In this document: in pieces, positions 18,236-29,120 of the stretch | Numbering within the stretch: the stretch's first letter is position 1 | Layout of the letters: every line of letters begins with the position of its first letter | NCBI RefSeq assembly: GCF_030819175.1 | Contig: NZ_JAUTBJ010000002.1 | Coordinates: forward strand, 1,746,001-1,810,000 | From: Sphingomonas sp. SORGH_AS_0879 | Lineage (GTDB): Bacteria > Pseudomonadota > Alphaproteobacteria > Sphingomonadales > Sphingomonadaceae | Direction: 5' to 3' | DNA: 64,000 nt | The notes under the pieces: generated by a model | Database searches by the model: none | What the model was told of the DNA's origin: nothing | Seen by the model: the letters and a program-made list of their open reading frames with translations, nothing else | Program-made: the position numbers and the translations under genes

Positions 18236-19519
18236 TTAGCGCTGCTCGACCGGAACGTACGAACGCTGCGTCGGGCCGGTGTAGAGCTGACGCGGACGGC
18301 CGATCTTCTGGTCGGGATCGGTGATCATCTCGTTCCACTGCGCGACCCAGCCGACGGTACGGGCGAGCGCGAACAGCACGGTGAACATCTCGGTCGGGAA
18401 GCCGATCGCCGACAGGATCACGCCCGAATAGAAGTCGACGTTCGGGAACAGCTTCTTCTCGACGAAATATTCGTCGTTCAGCGCGATCTCTTCGAGGCGC
18501 AGCGCCGTCTCGAACAGCGGGTCGTTGACCTTCAGCGCGTCGAACACTTCGCGCACGGTCTTCTGCATCACGGTCGCGCGCGGGTCGTAGTTCTTGTAGA
18601 CGCGGTGACCGAAGCCCATCAGGCGGAACGGATCGTTCTTGTCCTTGGCGCGGGCGATGAACTCGGGGATGCGGTCCGGCGTGCCGATCTCGCGCAGCAT
18701 GTTGAGCGCGGCCTCGTTCGCCCCGCCATGCGCCGGACCCCAGAGGCAGGCGATGCCCGCCGCGATGCAGGCGAACGGATTGGCGCCCGACGACCCCGCC
18801 AGACGCACGGTCGAGGTCGACGCGTTCTGCTCGTGATCGGCGTGCAGGATGAAGATGCGGTCCATCGCCTTTTCGACGGCCGGGTTCACCTCATAGGCCT
18901 CGGCCGGAACGCCGAAGGTCATGCGCAGGAAGTTGCCGGTATAGGACAGCGAGTTGTCCGGGTACAGGAAGGGCTGGCCCACGCTGTACTTATACGCCAT
19001 CGCCGCGATCGTCGGGATCTTGGCGATCAGGCGGTGCGAGGCGATGGTCCGCTGCACCGGGTCGTGGATGTCGGTCGAATCGTGATAGAAGGCCGACAGC
19101 GCGCCGACCACGCCGCACATGATCGCCATCGGGTGCGCATCGCGACGGAAGCCACGGAAGAACGCCGCCAACTGTTCATGCACCATGGTGTGGCGCGTGA
19201 TCGTGGTGTTGAAGCCCTCCAGTTCCGCCTTGTTCGGCAGTTCGCCGTTCAGCAGCAGATAGGCGACTTCCATGAAGCTGCTATTCTCGGCCAGTTCGCC
19301 GATCGGATAGCCGCGGTGCAGCAGCACGCCTTCATCACCGTCGATATAGGTCAGCTTCGACTGGCACGACGCGGTCGAGGTGAAGCCGGGATCATAGGTG
19401 AAGGCGCCCGTCTGGGCATAGAGTTTGCGGATATCGACCACGTCCGGGCCGATCGAGCCCGACATGACCGGATAGTCGAATTCTTTGCCGCCGATGCCGA
19501 ATTTCGCGGTGTCGCTCAT
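18236..19519 (-). CDS. gltA: Citrate synthase
   Basis: Condenses oxaloacetate and acetyl-CoA to citrate, the entry step of the TCA cycle. The protein (427 residues from ATG 19519) is of the hexameric type II kind. It has the N-terminal region [21 protein letters not shown], then [26 protein letters not shown] (active His region), [15 protein letters not shown] and [15 protein letters not shown] prefer ATG 19519 with AGGAAGG upstream. A TTG at 19525, overlapping the gltX stop, would add two residues. It follows gltX in an overlapping or nearly overlapping operon. Confidence 0.97.
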   Translation of the reverse strand: MSDTAKFGIGGKEFDYPVMSGSIGPDVVDIRKLYAQTGAFTYDPGFTSTASCQSKLTYIDGDEGVLLHRGYPIGELAENSSFMEVAYLLLNGELPNKAELEGFNTTITRHTMVHEQLAAFFRGFRRDAHPMAIMCGVVGALSAFYHDSTDIHDPVQRTIASHRLIAKIPTIAAMAYKYSVGQPFLYPDNSLSYTGNFLRMTFGVPAEAYEVNPAVEKAMDRIFILHADHEQNASTSTVRLAGSSGANPFACIAAGIACLWGPAHGGANEAALNMLREIGTPDRIPEFIARAKDKNDPFRLMGFGHRVYKNYDPRATVMQKTVREVFDALKVNDPLFETALRLEEIALNDEYFVEKKLFPNVDFYSGVILSAIGFPTEMFTVLFALARTVGWVAQWNEMITDPDQKIGRPRQLYTGPTQRSYVPVEQR

Positions 19520-19521
19520 AC

Positions 19522-20958
19522 TCAATGATCCTTCCTATCTGCGGTCATCTGGTCCGCGATCCGCCCCAGGCTTTCTTCACGGCCCAGCAATGCGAGCACG
19601 TCGAAGATTCCGGGGGACGTCTTGCGTCCGGTCAAGGCGGCGCGGAGCGGCTGGGCGACCTGGCCGAGCTTGATGCCCTCGGTTTCGGCCACCTTGCGTA
19701 CCGCGTCTTCCAAACGCTCCGTATCCCAGTTGTGCACCGCGTCAAGCGCGGTGTGAACGGAAAAGAGAATGCCCCGTGCCTTTTCATCGAGAAGGCCCGT
19801 GGCGGCGTCGTCCAGACTCAACGGACGGGCCGCAAAAAGGAAACGCGCACCCTCGGCCAATTCGTTCAAATTCGCGGCGCGGGGCTTGAGCGCGGGCATG
19901 GCGGCGGCGAGCAGTGCAACGTCTTCGACCCCCATACGCTTGGCGGTCAGTTCGGCCAGCCGGGCATCCTCGGCCTCACGGATATAATGACCGTTGAGGT
20001 TTTCCAGCTTCTTCAGGTCGAAGCGTGACGGGGCCTTGCCCACGGCGGCCAGATCGAACCACTTCACCGCCTCCTCGCGCGCGATGATCTCGGCATCGCC
20101 ATGTCCCCAGCCGAGGCGGAGCAGGTAATTGTCGAGCGCTTCGGGCAGGATACCCATCTCGTCGCGATAGGCCTCGATCCCGACCGCGCCGTGACGCTTG
20201 GACAGCTTCGCGCCGTCCGATCCGTGGATCAGCGGGATATGCGCATAGATCGGCTCGGGCCAGCCCATCGCCTTGTAGATCGGCAATTGGCGGAAGGCGT
20301 TGTTCAGGTGATCGTCGCCCCGGATCACATGGGTCACGCCCATGTCATGATCGTCGACCACCACCGCCAGCATATAGGTCGGCGTGCCGTCCGAACGCAG
20401 CAGGACGAGGTCGTCCAACTCGGCATTCTGGACGGTGACGCTGCCCTGTACCCGGTCCTCGATCGTGACCGCACCTTCGCGCGGCGCACGCAGGCGGACG
20501 ACGAAGGGCTGGCCTTCGGGGGCGGTCGCGGGATCGGCGTCGCGCCAGGGCGAGCGGATGCGCAACGGCTGCTTGGCGGCCTGAGCCGCTTCACGCTGGG
20601 CGGCGATCTCTTCCTGCGTCATGTAGCAGCGATAGGCATGGCCCCGTGCCATCATTTCCTTGGCGACCTCGGCATGGCGATCGGCGCGGGCGAACTGGAA
20701 CACCGCCTCGCCGTCCCAATCCAGGCCGAGCCAACGCATGCCGTCGAGGATCGCGTCGATCGCCGGCTGGGTCGAGCGGGCGCGATCGGTATCCTCGATG
20801 CGCAGCAGGAACTTGCCGCCATTCGCTCGCGCGAACAGCCAGTTGAACAGCGCGGTGCGCGCGCCGCCGATGTGGAGGAAACCCGTCGGCGAAGGCGCGA
20901 AGCGGGTCACCACGGGCGTGGCGTTCGATCCGGCGGCGATATCATCTGTTGCGCTCAA
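19522..20958 (-). CDS. gltX: Glutamate--tRNA ligase
   Basis: Class I aminoacyl-tRNA synthetase of about 478 residues. It has the HIGH-type signature [20 protein letters not shown] near the N-terminus and the KMSKS-type motif AKLSKRHGA in the middle. The start is not an ATG: the frame runs open far upstream, but the first codon fitting the family is TTG at 20958, with GGGAG about ten bases before it. The open upstream extension is antisense to comEC and is not coding. Only 28 bp separate this start from that of divergent comEC, so the promoters must overlap the neighbouring coding sequences. Confidence 0.95.
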   Translation of the reverse strand: MSATDDIAAGSNATPVVTRFAPSPTGFLHIGGARTALFNWLFARANGGKFLLRIEDTDRARSTQPAIDAILDGMRWLGLDWDGEAVFQFARADRHAEVAKEMMARGHAYRCYMTQEEIAAQREAAQAAKQPLRIRSPWRDADPATAPEGQPFVVRLRAPREGAVTIEDRVQGSVTVQNAELDDLVLLRSDGTPTYMLAVVVDDHDMGVTHVIRGDDHLNNAFRQLPIYKAMGWPEPIYAHIPLIHGSDGAKLSKRHGAVGIEAYRDEMGILPEALDNYLLRLGWGHGDAEIIAREEAVKWFDLAAVGKAPSRFDLKKLENLNGHYIREAEDARLAELTAKRMGVEDVALLAAAMPALKPRAANLNELAEGARFLFAARPLSLDDAATGLLDEKARGILFSVHTALDAVHNWDTERLEDAVRKVAETEGIKLGQVAQPLRAALTGRKTSPGIFDVLALLGREESLGRIADQMTADRKDH

Positions 20959-20986
20959 CCGCGCATACTCCCAATCATGAAATCCG

Positions 20987-23131
20987 ATGGCCCATTCAGC
21001 CGCCGCAGCCCCTAGCATCAAGCGTCCGCGCCGCCAAATGCCGCGCCTTCGCTTATTGGAACATTGGGCCGAGGCGGAGCGGAACCAGTTGCCGCTATGG
21101 GTGCCGGTGATGCTGGGCGTCGGGATCGCGGCATGGTTCATGCTGCCCGATCCGCGGGCGTGGATCGCCGTGGTGCTGGCGCTGACCGGAATGGGGCTCG
21201 GCGCGGCGACGCTGGCGGATGGCGGACGGGTGCCGCGCTTGCTGGCGATGGCGGCGTTGCTGGTCAGCGCGGGGGTGCTGCTTGCTTGGGCGCGTGCCGA
21301 GTCGGTGGGCGCTCCGGTGCTTGGCCGACCGACGATCGCGACATTGGTGGCGGATGTGGAGGGGGTGGACCGGCTGGCGGCACGGCGGGTCGTGCGGCTG
21401 ATGCTGCATCCGCTGGCCGCGCGCGACGGTCGGGGACGCGCATTGACCTTGCCGCCGCGCATCCGGGTTTCCTTGGCGGAGGAGGATGCGATCGATGGTT
21501 TGGGCGCGGGCGCGCGGGTGAGCTTGCGGGCCCGGTTAATGCCGCCTGCGGGTCCGGTCGCGCCGGGCGGCCATGACTTTGCGCGAGCCGCCTGGTTCCA
21601 GGGGATCGGCGCGACCGGGCGTGGCTTCGCACGAGTTACGCTGTTGCGCCCGTCTCCGGAGGCCATGGGGCTTAGGCAGCGTCTGTCGGCGCGAATCACG
21701 GCACGGATCACGGGCAGCGAGGGTGGTATCGCGGCGGCGCTCGCCACCGGGGATGTGGGCGCGATCGATGATTCGGATGCGGAGGCGATGCGCCGGGCTG
21801 GGCTCGCCCATCTGTTGTCGGTCAGTGGCCTGCATATCACCGCCGTGGTGGGGATCGTCATGGTCCTGACGGTGCGGCTCTTGGCGTTATGGCCGTGGCT
21901 GGCGTTGCGGGTCCGTTTGCCTTTGCTGGGGGCGGCGGCGGGGGCGGTCGGGGCGATCGGCTATACCTGGCTGACCGGGGCGGAGGTGCCGACGATCCGG
22001 TCCTGCGTCGCGGCGATGCTGGTGCTCGCGGCACTCGCGCTGGGGCGGGAGGCGATGACCCTGCGGCTGGTAGCGGCTGGCGCGTTGATCGTTCTGCTCT
22101 TCCGGCCCGAGGCGCTGATGGGGCCGAGCTTCCAGCTTTCCTTCGCGGCGATCACCGCCATCGTGGCGCTGCACGATCATCCCGCGATGCGGCGCTGGTT
22201 CGGGCCGCATCCAGACTGGCGGTGGTCGGCGCTCCGCCATCTGGCGGCGCTGCTGGTGACCGGACTGGTGGTCGAGGCGGCGTTGATGCCGATCGCGATC
22301 TTCCATTTCCATAAGGCCGGGCTCTACGGCGCGATGGCGAATATCATCGCCATCCCCTGGACCACCTTCGTCGCGATGCCGCTGGAGATGATCGCGCTGT
22401 TGCTCGAGCCATTGGGGGTGGCCGGACCCTTCTGGTGGCTGCTGGGGCGGTCGCTGGGCCTGCTGCTGGCGCTGGCGCACCATGTCGCCGCAATGCCCGG
22501 CGCGGTCGTCGCGCTACCGGTCGCACCGGACTGGGCCTTTGCGGCGGCGGTGGGCGGGGGGCTTTGGATTGCGCTGTGGCGGACCCGGTGGCGGTGGCTG
22601 GGTCTGCCGATGCTCGCCCTGGGCTTCGCCGCGATGCTGCTCGCCCCGACGCCCGACCTGATCGTCACGGGGGACGGCCGTCATGTCGCGGTGGTGAGCG
22701 GCAAGGGCGTCGCCCTGCTGCGCGACCGGGCGGGCGATTATATGCGCTCGGCTCTGTCGGAAATGGGAGGGGCCGACGGGGAACCGCAGGCGCTCGCCGA
22801 TCGACCCGGTGCACGATGCGGGCCGGATATATGCGTCACACGGATCGCGCGCGACGGCAAGGTCTGGCGGATCGCAGCGACCCGGAGCGGCTATGCGGTG
22901 CCCTGGCGTGACCTAGTTGCGCTATGCCAGCGCATGGACATCGTCATCGCCGACCGCCGCTTGCCGCCCGATTGCCGTCCGCGCTGGTTGAAGCTCGATG
23001 CGCCAGCTTTGCGACGGACGGGCGGAGTGACGATCCGGCTCGGGCCGCCGCAGGTCGATATGGTGCACCGACCGGGCGATCGTCACCCCTGGATCGAGGC
23101 GGCGACAGCGGCCCGTCCGGCTCAGTCGTAG
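20987..23131 (+). CDS. comEC: ComEC/Rec2-family DNA-uptake channel protein
   Basis: The 714-residue integral membrane protein has about ten helices and the Competence-domain core [18 protein letters not shown], followed by [19 protein letters not shown]. It is expected to form the channel for single-stranded DNA entry. The N-terminal OB-like region (DUF4131) is present. The C-terminal part after about residue 560 is short and shows no HxHxDH metallo-beta-lactamase motif, so the nuclease-like domain found in Bacillus ComEC appears absent. It converges on lexA with a ten-base overlap at the 3' ends. Confidence 0.9.
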   Translation: MAHSAAAAPSIKRPRRQMPRLRLLEHWAEAERNQLPLWVPVMLGVGIAAWFMLPDPRAWIAVVLALTGMGLGAATLADGGRVPRLLAMAALLVSAGVLLAWARAESVGAPVLGRPTIATLVADVEGVDRLAARRVVRLMLHPLAARDGRGRALTLPPRIRVSLAEEDAIDGLGAGARVSLRARLMPPAGPVAPGGHDFARAAWFQGIGATGRGFARVTLLRPSPEAMGLRQRLSARITARITGSEGGIAAALATGDVGAIDDSDAEAMRRAGLAHLLSVSGLHITAVVGIVMVLTVRLLALWPWLALRVRLPLLGAAAGAVGAIGYTWLTGAEVPTIRSCVAAMLVLAALALGREAMTLRLVAAGALIVLLFRPEALMGPSFQLSFAAITAIVALHDHPAMRRWFGPHPDWRWSALRHLAALLVTGLVVEAALMPIAIFHFHKAGLYGAMANIIAIPWTTFVAMPLEMIALLLEPLGVAGPFWWLLGRSLGLLLALAHHVAAMPGAVVALPVAPDWAFAAAVGGGLWIALWRTRWRWLGLPMLALGFAAMLLAPTPDLIVTGDGRHVAVVSGKGVALLRDRAGDYMRSALSEMGGADGEPQALADRPGARCGPDICVTRIARDGKVWRIAATRSGYAVPWRDLVALCQRMDIVIADRRLPPDCRPRWLKLDAPALRRTGGVTIRLGPPQVDMVHRPGDRHPWIEAATAARPAQS

Positions 23132-23811
23132 CGGCGGAGGATACCCGACAGCCTGCCCTGCACCCGAACTTGTGCGGGGGCGTAACGCTGGGGATCATAA
23201 GCGCGGTTGGCCGGATCGAGCCGGACCATCGAACCCTCGCGACGGAAATATTTAAGCGTCGCTTCGGCATCGTCGATCAGTGCGACGACGATCTGGCCGT
23301 CGCGCGCCACATCGGTCCGGCGGATCAGCGCATAGTCGCCATCGAGAATCCCCGCCTCGACCATCGAATCGCCCGAAACCTCCAGAGCATAATGCTCGCC
23401 CGATCCCAGCAGCGCGGCGGGCACGGCCAGGGTCGAGCTACCTTCGAACGCCTCGATGGGGAGGCCGGCGGCGATCCGGCCATGCAGCGGGATTTCGACC
23501 ACGTCATTGGCGGGTTCCGCCACGGGGCGGAGCGAGGGGCCACGGACAGCATCCGAGGTCGCCGCCGGTGCCGAAGCCGCCAGGGGCTTTTCAGGCCGAT
23601 CGGGCATCCGCAACACCTCCAGCGCGCGGGCGCGGTTGGGCAGGCGGCGGATGAAATGGCGTTCCTCCAGCGCGGAGATCAGGCGGTGGACGCCCGACTT
23701 GGACTTGAGGTCCAGCGCCTCCTTCATCTCCTCGAAGGACGGCGACACGCCGGTTTCCTTCAAACGGTCATTGATGAAGCAGACAAGCTCATGCTGCTTT
23801 GCGGTGAGCAT
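23122..23811 (-). CDS. lexA: LexA repressor
   Basis: SOS-response repressor and self-cleaving protease, 229 residues. The N-terminal winged helix includes [20 protein letters not shown]. The C-terminal S24 domain has the cleavage site Ala115-Gly116 ([10 protein letters not shown]), catalytic Ser149 (SGDSM) and Lys187 (EATLKYF). The linker is long and Ala/Pro-rich, as in alphaproteobacterial LexA. A GAAC-N7-GAAC operator 28 bases upstream of the start indicates autoregulation. The neighbouring moeA and trp genes show no such box in the parts I inspected. Confidence 0.96.
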   Translation of the reverse strand: MLTAKQHELVCFINDRLKETGVSPSFEEMKEALDLKSKSGVHRLISALEERHFIRRLPNRARALEVLRMPDRPEKPLAASAPAATSDAVRGPSLRPVAEPANDVVEIPLHGRIAAGLPIEAFEGSSTLAVPAALLGSGEHYALEVSGDSMVEAGILDGDYALIRRTDVARDGQIVVALIDDAEATLKYFRREGSMVRLDPANRAYDPQRYAPAQVRVQGRLSGILRRYD

Positions 23812-23838
23812 CGCGATCCTCCGTCCAGAACAGACGTG

Positions 23839-23853
23839 GAACTTATATGGAAC
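23839..23853 (-). promoter_or_regulatory. SOS box (LexA operator) upstream of lexA
   Basis: The plus strand reads GAAC-TTATATG-GAAC; on the lexA strand this is GTTC-N7-GTTC. It is an exact match to the direct-repeat LexA box known in Alphaproteobacteria, which differs from the palindromic CTGT-N8-ACAG of Gammaproteobacteria. It lies in the 55-bp gap between the moeA stop and the lexA start, 28 bases upstream of lexA, where bound LexA would block the promoter. Confidence 0.9.
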
Positions 23854-23866
23854 GTTTGGGCTTGCG

Positions 23867-25051
23867 TCAAGCGAGCATCAGGATTTCCGCCGAGTCGCCC
23901 GCCCGAGCCGCCGGGGCGTGCGGCGGGCGGATCACCAGGCAGGTCGAACGCGCCAGGGTCAGCAGCATCGAGCTGTCCTGGATCGCCGCCGCAAGGACCC
24001 GCCCGTCGATCATCGCCGCGCGCAGATAGTCGATGCGCGGCCCGTTGGCGGGCAGATCCTCTCCCAGGATCGCGGGAATCGGCGTAGGGAAGGGGGCTGC
24101 CGCGCCCGCCATGTGCGCGATCAGGGGACGAACGAACAGGGTCGCGGTGACGAAGGCCGAAACCGGGTTGCCGGGCAGGCTGAGCACCACTGTTTCACCC
24201 AGTCGCCCCGCCATCATCGGCTTGCCGGGGCGCAGGGCGATGCGCCAGAAATCGATGCTCCCCCCGGCGGCCTTCAACGCGGGCTGGACCAGGTCATGGT
24301 CGCCTACCGACGCCCCGCCGGTCGTGACCAGCAGATCGGCCTCCACCCCCGCGAAAGCGTCACGCAGCCGCTCCAACTTGTCGGGCAGGATACCCAGATC
24401 GATGATGTCGACCGGCAGGTCGGCGAGCATCGCGGCCAGCATCACGCCGTTCGATTCGGGCAGGGCATCGGGGTTGCCGAGCCCTGGCGGCACGAGTTCG
24501 TCCCCGGTCGCGGCAATGGCGACGCGGATGCGCGGGCGGACGGGCAGAGTGCCATGCCCCCCCGTCGCCGCCACCGCGATGCGGGCGGGGGTCAGGCGCT
24601 GTCCGGCGGCGATCAGCCGGTCGCCCGCCGTGAAATCCAGTCCCCGCCGCCGGACGTTGCGCCCGCGATGCGCGGGGCCTTCGCCGGTCAGGGTCAGCGT
24701 CGCGCCGTCACGGCCCGCTTCTTCCTGGATCAGCACCGTGTCGGCTCCGGGGGGCAGCGCCGCCCCGGTGAAGATGCGGGTGGCCTGGCCCGGTTCGATC
24801 GCATGGGGAAAGGGCCGCCCCGCCGCACTCTCGCCGATGACGGTCCATGGTCCCGGCATATCGGCGAAGCGGATCGCATAGCCGTCCATCGCCGACAGGT
24901 CGCTCGCCGGTTGGGTTCGTATCGCCGCTATGTCGCGCGCGGCCCAGCGACCGGCGGCCTCGCGCAAGGGCAGTTCGACGATCGGACGCTCGGTGGCAAG
25001 GGAGAGCAGGCGCTGCTGGGCTTCGGCGACGGGTAGAAGAATGACGGTCAC
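23867..25051 (-). CDS. moeA: Molybdopterin molybdenumtransferase MoeA
   Basis: Inserts molybdate into adenylylated molybdopterin to complete the molybdenum cofactor. The protein (394 residues from GTG 25051) has [19 protein letters not shown] at the N-terminus, [19 protein letters not shown], then TGDELVPPG and [12 protein letters not shown] (the MoCF-like core), and [15 protein letters not shown] 25051 is chosen because the sequence after it is typical for the MoeA N-terminus and no other start lies between moaC and this motif; only a weak GGA precedes it. The gene follows moaC by 58 bases. Confidence 0.93.
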   Translation of the reverse strand: MTVILLPVAEAQQRLLSLATERPIVELPLREAAGRWAARDIAAIRTQPASDLSAMDGYAIRFADMPGPWTVIGESAAGRPFPHAIEPGQATRIFTGAALPPGADTVLIQEEAGRDGATLTLTGEGPAHRGRNVRRRGLDFTAGDRLIAAGQRLTPARIAVAATGGHGTLPVRPRIRVAIAATGDELVPPGLGNPDALPESNGVMLAAMLADLPVDIIDLGILPDKLERLRDAFAGVEADLLVTTGGASVGDHDLVQPALKAAGGSIDFWRIALRPGKPMMAGRLGETVVLSLPGNPVSAFVTATLFVRPLIAHMAGAAAPFPTPIPAILGEDLPANGPRIDYLRAAMIDGRVLAAAIQDSSMLLTLARSTCLVIRPPHAPAARAGDSAEILMLA

Positions 25052-25109
25052 TCCTGTTAGCCCAAGGACGCTTCGACGGCGATCCGCGTTCCCGGCCGCG
25101 TCCCCGGCG

Positions 25110-25577
25110 TCAGGCGCGCCAGTCGCCGGATTTGCCGCCGGTCTTCGACAACAGGCGAATGTCGCCGATCGCCATGCGCTTATCCAACGCCTTGGCCATG
25201 TCATAGACGGTCAGCAGCGTCACCGACACCGCCGCCAGCGCCTCCATCTCCACGCCCGTCTGCCCCGCCGTCGCGGCGGTGGCGGTGGCGGTGACGCCCT
25301 CGGCATCCAGCACGAGGTCGATCTCGACCTTGCTCAGCGGCAGGGGGTGGCACAGCGGGATGAGGTCACTCGTCTTCTTGGCGGCCATGATGCCCGCGAC
25401 CCGCGCCACGGCCAGCACATCGCCCTTCTGAACGCCGCCCGCTCGAATCGCGGCGGCGGCCTCGGGCGACATGGTGATGCGTCCTTGCGCCACCGCCTGC
25501 CGGGCGGTCACCGACTTGGCGCCGACATCGACCATCCGCGCCGATCCGCTGTCGTCCAGATGGGTAAGGCCGCTCAT
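25110..25577 (-). CDS. moaC: Cyclic pyranopterin monophosphate synthase MoaC
   Basis: A 155-residue enzyme of molybdenum cofactor synthesis that converts the MoaA product to cyclic pyranopterin monophosphate. Visible motifs are [40 protein letters not shown] and [20 protein letters not shown], all standard for the family. It overlaps trpC by four bases (ATGA), so molybdopterin and tryptophan genes share one transcript. Confidence 0.96.
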   Translation of the reverse strand: MSGLTHLDDSGSARMVDVGAKSVTARQAVAQGRITMSPEAAAAIRAGGVQKGDVLAVARVAGIMAAKKTSDLIPLCHPLPLSKVEIDLVLDAEGVTATATAATAGQTGVEMEALAAVSVTLLTVYDMAKALDKRMAIGDIRLLSKTGGKSGDWRA

Positions 25578-26350
25578 CCGATCAGCGCGCGGGTCGCCGC
25601 CTCGACATCATGTTCGCGCATCAGGGCTTCGCCGATCAGGAAGCAATGGATGCCATGCTCGGCCATCGCGTCGAGATCGGCGCGGGTCGTCAGGCCGCTT
25701 TCGGCGACGAAGGTGCAACCCTGCGGCGCGCGCCCGACCAGTTCATAGGTGCGCTGGAAATCGACCGAAAAGTCGCGCAGGTCACGATTGTTCACGCCGA
25801 TCAACCGAGACTTGAGCCGGGCGGCCCGCTCCATCTCGGCGGCGTCGTGGACCTCGACCAGCGCATCCATCCCGCATTCGATGGCGGCGGCCTCGATCTC
25901 CTGCATCTGCGTATCGTCGAGCGCCGCGACGATGATCAGGATCGCATCGGCCCCCAGCGCGCGAGATTCATGGACCTGCCACGGATCGACCATGAAGTCC
26001 TTGCGCAGCACCGGGATCGACACCGCCGCGCGCGCCTGTTCCAGATAGGCGTCCGCCCCCTGGAACCAGCGTTCGTCGGTCAGCACCGACAGGCAGGCGG
26101 CACCCCCGGCCTCATAGGCGCGGGCATGGGCGGGGGGATCGAAATCGGCGCGGATCAGGCCCTTGGACGGGCTGGCCTTCTTCACCTCGGCGATCAGCGC
26201 ATGGCCGGTCTTGGCGTCCAGCGCGGCGCGAAAGCCTCGGGGCGCGGAGACGGTCTCGATCTTGGCGTCGAGATCGGCGAGCGACATCGTCGCCTTGCGC
26301 GCGGCGACATCGGCGCGCTTGGTTTCCAGGATGCGGTCGAGCATCGTCAT
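25574..26350 (-). CDS. trpC: Indole-3-glycerol phosphate synthase
   Basis: Catalyses ring closure of CdRP to indole-3-glycerol phosphate in tryptophan synthesis. The protein (258 residues) is a TIM barrel with [53 protein letters not shown] and [15 protein letters not shown] chose ATG 26350, which overlaps the trpD stop as ATGA. A codon at 26365 would add five residues inside trpD. Confidence 0.96.
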   Translation of the reverse strand: MTMLDRILETKRADVAARKATMSLADLDAKIETVSAPRGFRAALDAKTGHALIAEVKKASPSKGLIRADFDPPAHARAYEAGGAACLSVLTDERWFQGADAYLEQARAAVSIPVLRKDFMVDPWQVHESRALGADAILIIVAALDDTQMQEIEAAAIECGMDALVEVHDAAEMERAARLKSRLIGVNNRDLRDFSVDFQRTYELVGRAPQGCTFVAESGLTTRADLDAMAEHGIHCFLIGEALMREHDVEAATRALIG

Positions 26351-27342
26351 CGGTAGGCAATCCATCGATCGAGAAGCGCTGCGGCATCACCCGTATCGAT
26401 CGCGCGAGCAGCGGCCACGGCCCCTTGGGACAGGTCGGCGCTATGCCCGGCGACCAGCAGGGCCGCGGCGGCGTTGAGGAGAACGGCGTCGCGATACGCG
26501 CCCGGCTCTCCGGCGAGAAGACGGCGAAGCGCTTCGGCATTGTGCCGCGCGTCGCCGCCACGGATGGCGGTGATGGGATGGCGGGGCAGGCCAGCATCCT
26601 CCGGCGAGATCGTGGCGGGCGCGTCGATGCCGCCCACCGACACCGCGATGCTGGGCCCCGCACCCGACAGTTCGTCAAGGCCCTCTTCGCCCGACACGAC
26701 CAGCGCGGCCTCCGCGCCGAGCTGCTCCAGCGCCTCGGCATAGACCGTCGCATAATCCGGCCGGGCGATGCCGATGAGCTGACGCCCGACATGCGCGGGA
26801 TTGGCGAGCGGGCCCATCAGGTTGAAGATCGTCCGCCGCCCGATCCGCCGCCGGATCGGGGTGATCCGCGCCATGGCGGGATGGTGGTTGGCGGCGAAGA
26901 GGAAGGCGATGCCGATATCGGCCAGGCTCGCCTGCGCCACCTGTCCGGCGCGCTCCATGTCGAGGCCCAGCACCTCCAGCGTGTCCGCCGCGCCCGCTTT
27001 GGACGAGGCCGCGCGGTTGCCGTGCTTGGCGACCGGCACGCCCAGCGCCGCGACGACCAGCGACACGGCGGTCGAGACGTTGAGCGTGTGATGCCCGTCG
27101 CCGCCCGTGCCGCACACATCGATGGTGCCGGGCGGGGCTTCGATCGGGATCAGCCTTTGCCGCATGGCGCGGGCCGCCTCGGCGATCTCGATCGAGGTCT
27201 CGCCGCGCTCGGCCAGCCGGATCAGGAAGTCGGCGGTCGCTTCGTCATCCGCACGCCCGTCGAGAATGTCGGAAAAGGCGACGTTGGCCGTCTCGCGCGA
27301 CAGCGGGCTGACGGGATCGGGGAGCAGCGAGACGGTGGTCAC
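26347..27342 (-). CDS. trpD: Anthranilate phosphoribosyltransferase
   Basis: Transfers phosphoribose to anthranilate, the second dedicated step of tryptophan synthesis. The 331-residue protein contains the PRPP motif [18 protein letters not shown], then [18 protein letters not shown] and [13 protein letters not shown]. The start is GTG, overlapping the trpG stop (GTGA). Both ends overlap neighbours, so trpG-trpD-trpC-moaC are tightly coupled. Confidence 0.96.
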   Translation of the reverse strand: MTTVSLLPDPVSPLSRETANVAFSDILDGRADDEATADFLIRLAERGETSIEIAEAARAMRQRLIPIEAPPGTIDVCGTGGDGHHTLNVSTAVSLVVAALGVPVAKHGNRAASSKAGAADTLEVLGLDMERAGQVAQASLADIGIAFLFAANHHPAMARITPIRRRIGRRTIFNLMGPLANPAHVGRQLIGIARPDYATVYAEALEQLGAEAALVVSGEEGLDELSGAGPSIAVSVGGIDAPATISPEDAGLPRHPITAIRGGDARHNAEALRRLLAGEPGAYRDAVLLNAAAALLVAGHSADLSQGAVAAARAIDTGDAAALLDRWIAYR

Positions 27343-27953
27343 GCCGCACGCTCGACCGGGGGACGAAGCCGTTCGGGCAGGTCGTGCGCGACGCCCGCCT
27401 CGCGCAGGAAATTGGCGAGCATCGCATGGCCATATTCGGTGGCGATGCTCTCGGGGTGGAACTGGACCCCGTGGATCGGCAGCGTCGCATGTCGAAAGCC
27501 CATCACCGTCCCATCCTCGGCCCGCGCATTGACGACCAGGCTGTCGGGCACGTCGTTGACGATCAGCGAGTGATAGCGGGTGGCGGTGAAGGGCGAGGGC
27601 AGGCCCCGGAACAGCCCAGTCCCGTCATGATGGACGGGCGACGTCTTGCCATGCATCAGCCCGCCGCGCTGCACCAGCCCGCCGAAATGCTGGCCGATCG
27701 CCTGATGGCCCAGGCACACGCCCAGCAACGGGCGGCCCGCATCGGCGGCGGCGGCGACCAAGTCCAGGCTGACGCCCGCCTCGGTCGGCGTGCAGGGGCC
27801 GGGAGAGATGAGAAAGGCTTGCGCCCCCGACGACAGCGCTTGGCCCGCCGAGATCGCGTCGTTGCGGACCACCTCCACCTCGCTGCCCAATTCCTGAAGA
27901 TAATGGACGAGGTTCCAGGTGAAGCTGTCGTAATTGTCGACGACCAGGATCAT
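27339..27953 (-). CDS. trpG: Anthranilate/aminodeoxychorismate synthase glutamine amidotransferase subunit
   Basis: Supplies ammonia from glutamine to TrpE (and possibly PabB). The protein (204 residues from ATG 27953) is a class I amidotransferase: [34 protein letters not shown], the nucleophile elbow [11 protein letters not shown], and [14 protein letters not shown] with the catalytic His and Glu. An ATG four codons upstream (27965) is also possible. It heads the trpGDC-moaC-moeA run. trpE is separated from it by a gene on the other strand. Confidence 0.95.
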   Translation of the reverse strand: MILVVDNYDSFTWNLVHYLQELGSEVEVVRNDAISAGQALSSGAQAFLISPGPCTPTEAGVSLDLVAAAADAGRPLLGVCLGHQAIGQHFGGLVQRGGLMHGKTSPVHHDGTGLFRGLPSPFTATRYHSLIVNDVPDSLVVNARAEDGTVMGFRHATLPIHGVQFHPESIATEYGHAMLANFLREAGVAHDLPERLRPPVERAA

Positions 27954-28150
27954 GGGGACCGCCATAGCCGATCGTGCGGGCGGTGCAACGCCTGCTTGAC
28001 GCAATCGATATGTCGGGCGGTATGTCGGGCCCGGACGGACCGGACGACGCATGGCCGCAATTTCGCCCGAAAGACGCCGTTAGGGCGAACCGTTCAGCGT
28101 GGAGCCATGCGCCGCGTTCGACGTTGATGTCTCAAAGGAGTCCCGTTGCC

Positions 28151-28585
28151 ATGGTCCGAGCCGCCCTGATTGCCGCCCTCTTGCTGACCCCGGGCGCTGC
28201 CTTCGCGCAACAGGCGACGCAGGACCAACAGGCCGCGACCGGCCAGCCGCCCAAGCGGGTGCGGCAGGTGACGCTGACCGGCGATCAGAAATGCCCGGAA
28301 AGCACCGCCGAGGAAGTGGTGGTCTGCGGCCGCGACGACGAACCCTATCGCATCCCCAAGGGCCTGCGCGACGACAAGCCGATCCCGGCGCAGAACCAGA
28401 GCTGGGTCAACCGCGCCGCGACGATGGACCAGGTCGGGCGTGTCGCGGGCGGCATCCCCGACACCTGCTCGCCCGTCGGCACGGGCGGGCAGAGCGGATG
28501 CAGCATGACCTGGAACCGCCAGTTCGCCGACGAACGTCGTGCCCGCCGCGCGGAACAGACCCCGCCGGCTGCCGACGGGAATTGA
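28151..28585 (+). CDS. Small secreted protein of unknown function
   Basis: The 144-residue protein has a clear signal peptide (VRAALIAALLLTPGAAFAQ, cleavage after AFA). A hydrophilic mature part follows with four cysteines and the motif STAEEVVVCGRDDEPYRIPK, a style seen in many sphingomonad secreted proteins. AAGGAG at 28135-28140 sets the start at ATG 28151. It is transcribed away from trpG and towards trpE, in between the two halves of the trp cluster. No catalytic motif is recognised. Confidence 0.72.
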   Translation: MVRAALIAALLLTPGAAFAQQATQDQQAATGQPPKRVRQVTLTGDQKCPESTAEEVVVCGRDDEPYRIPKGLRDDKPIPAQNQSWVNRAATMDQVGRVAGGIPDTCSPVGTGGQSGCSMTWNRQFADERRARRAEQTPPAADGN

Positions 28586-28664
28586 GGCGGTCGTCGCCCC
28601 TGACGCCATGACTTGAAGTCGAAACGCCTCGGCGAAGGCCGGGGTCTGGAGTCGATCGGGATTC

Positions 28665-28843
28665 ATTTTCACGCGAAGACGCGAAGACACGAAGAATGTG
28701 TTCGCGCGGAGGCGCGGAGAACGCAGAGTGGTTGAGCCCGAGGCGACGGCAGTCCGTTTCCGCCATAGGATGAAAAACGGGGCGCGCTACCGAGCGTGTA
28801 TAGCTTCTCTGCGTCCTCTGCGCCTTTGCGCGCAAAAAAGGAT
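28665..28843. repeat. Family D low-complexity repeat (cgcgaaga / gcgcggag runs)
   Basis: In the 535-bp gap 28586-29120, the stretch 28668-28729 has staggered runs of ACGCGAAG, GACACGAAG and GCGGAGGCGCGGAGAACGCAGAG. The stretch 28806-28840 carries the inverted counterpart TCTGCGTCCTCTGCGCC. Together they could pair as a long imperfect hairpin. I see no gene in this gap. The rest of the gap is a family C repeat at 28896-29015. Confidence 0.6.
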
Positions 28844-28895
28844 TGGCGTGTTCGCTTGAATTCTTGGGCCTGATCGACATTCAGGCGGCGTCCTC

Positions 28896-29015
28896 ATTCC
28901 TCCCTGCAAGGGGAGGGGGACCAGCGAAGCTGGTGGAGGGGCGTTCCCCTATCGAGAGCGCGACACCCCTCCGTCAGGCCTGACGGCCTGCCACCTCCCC
29001 TTGCAGGGGAGGAAT
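28896..29015. repeat. Family C two-hairpin repeat, full copy
   Basis: The element is bounded by inverted ends (ATTCCTCCCTGCAAGGGGAG and its mirror CTCCCCTTGCAGGGGAGGAAT). It contains stem 1 ACCAGC-GAA-GCTGGT followed by GGAGGGG, and stem 2 CAGGCC-TGAC-GGCCTG followed by CCACCTCCCC. The same layout with different stem bases occurs at 43081, 45498 and 49906. It sits between a secreted-protein gene and trpE. Confidence 0.85.
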
Positions 29016-29120
29016 AGGCGAAAGTCGATCGGCCTTCGCCGGGGTGGTTCGGGGGTGTGGTAGGGGCCGCTTCTCGCGGATCAGTCTTGAAGAAGCGTCC
29101 GGAGAACGGCCAAACCGCCC

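Noticed and set aside
18605-19528. A 307-codon plus-strand frame over citrate synthase.
   Set aside because: It is antisense to a clear gltA gene and has the His/Arg/Gly-rich composition typical of reverse-strand shadows in GC-rich DNA.
20959-21861. N-terminal extension of gltX by about 300 codons.
   Set aside because: The extension is antisense to comEC, has low-complexity Ser/Pro/Arg composition and no similarity to glutamyl-tRNA synthetase, whose homology starts just after TTG 20958.
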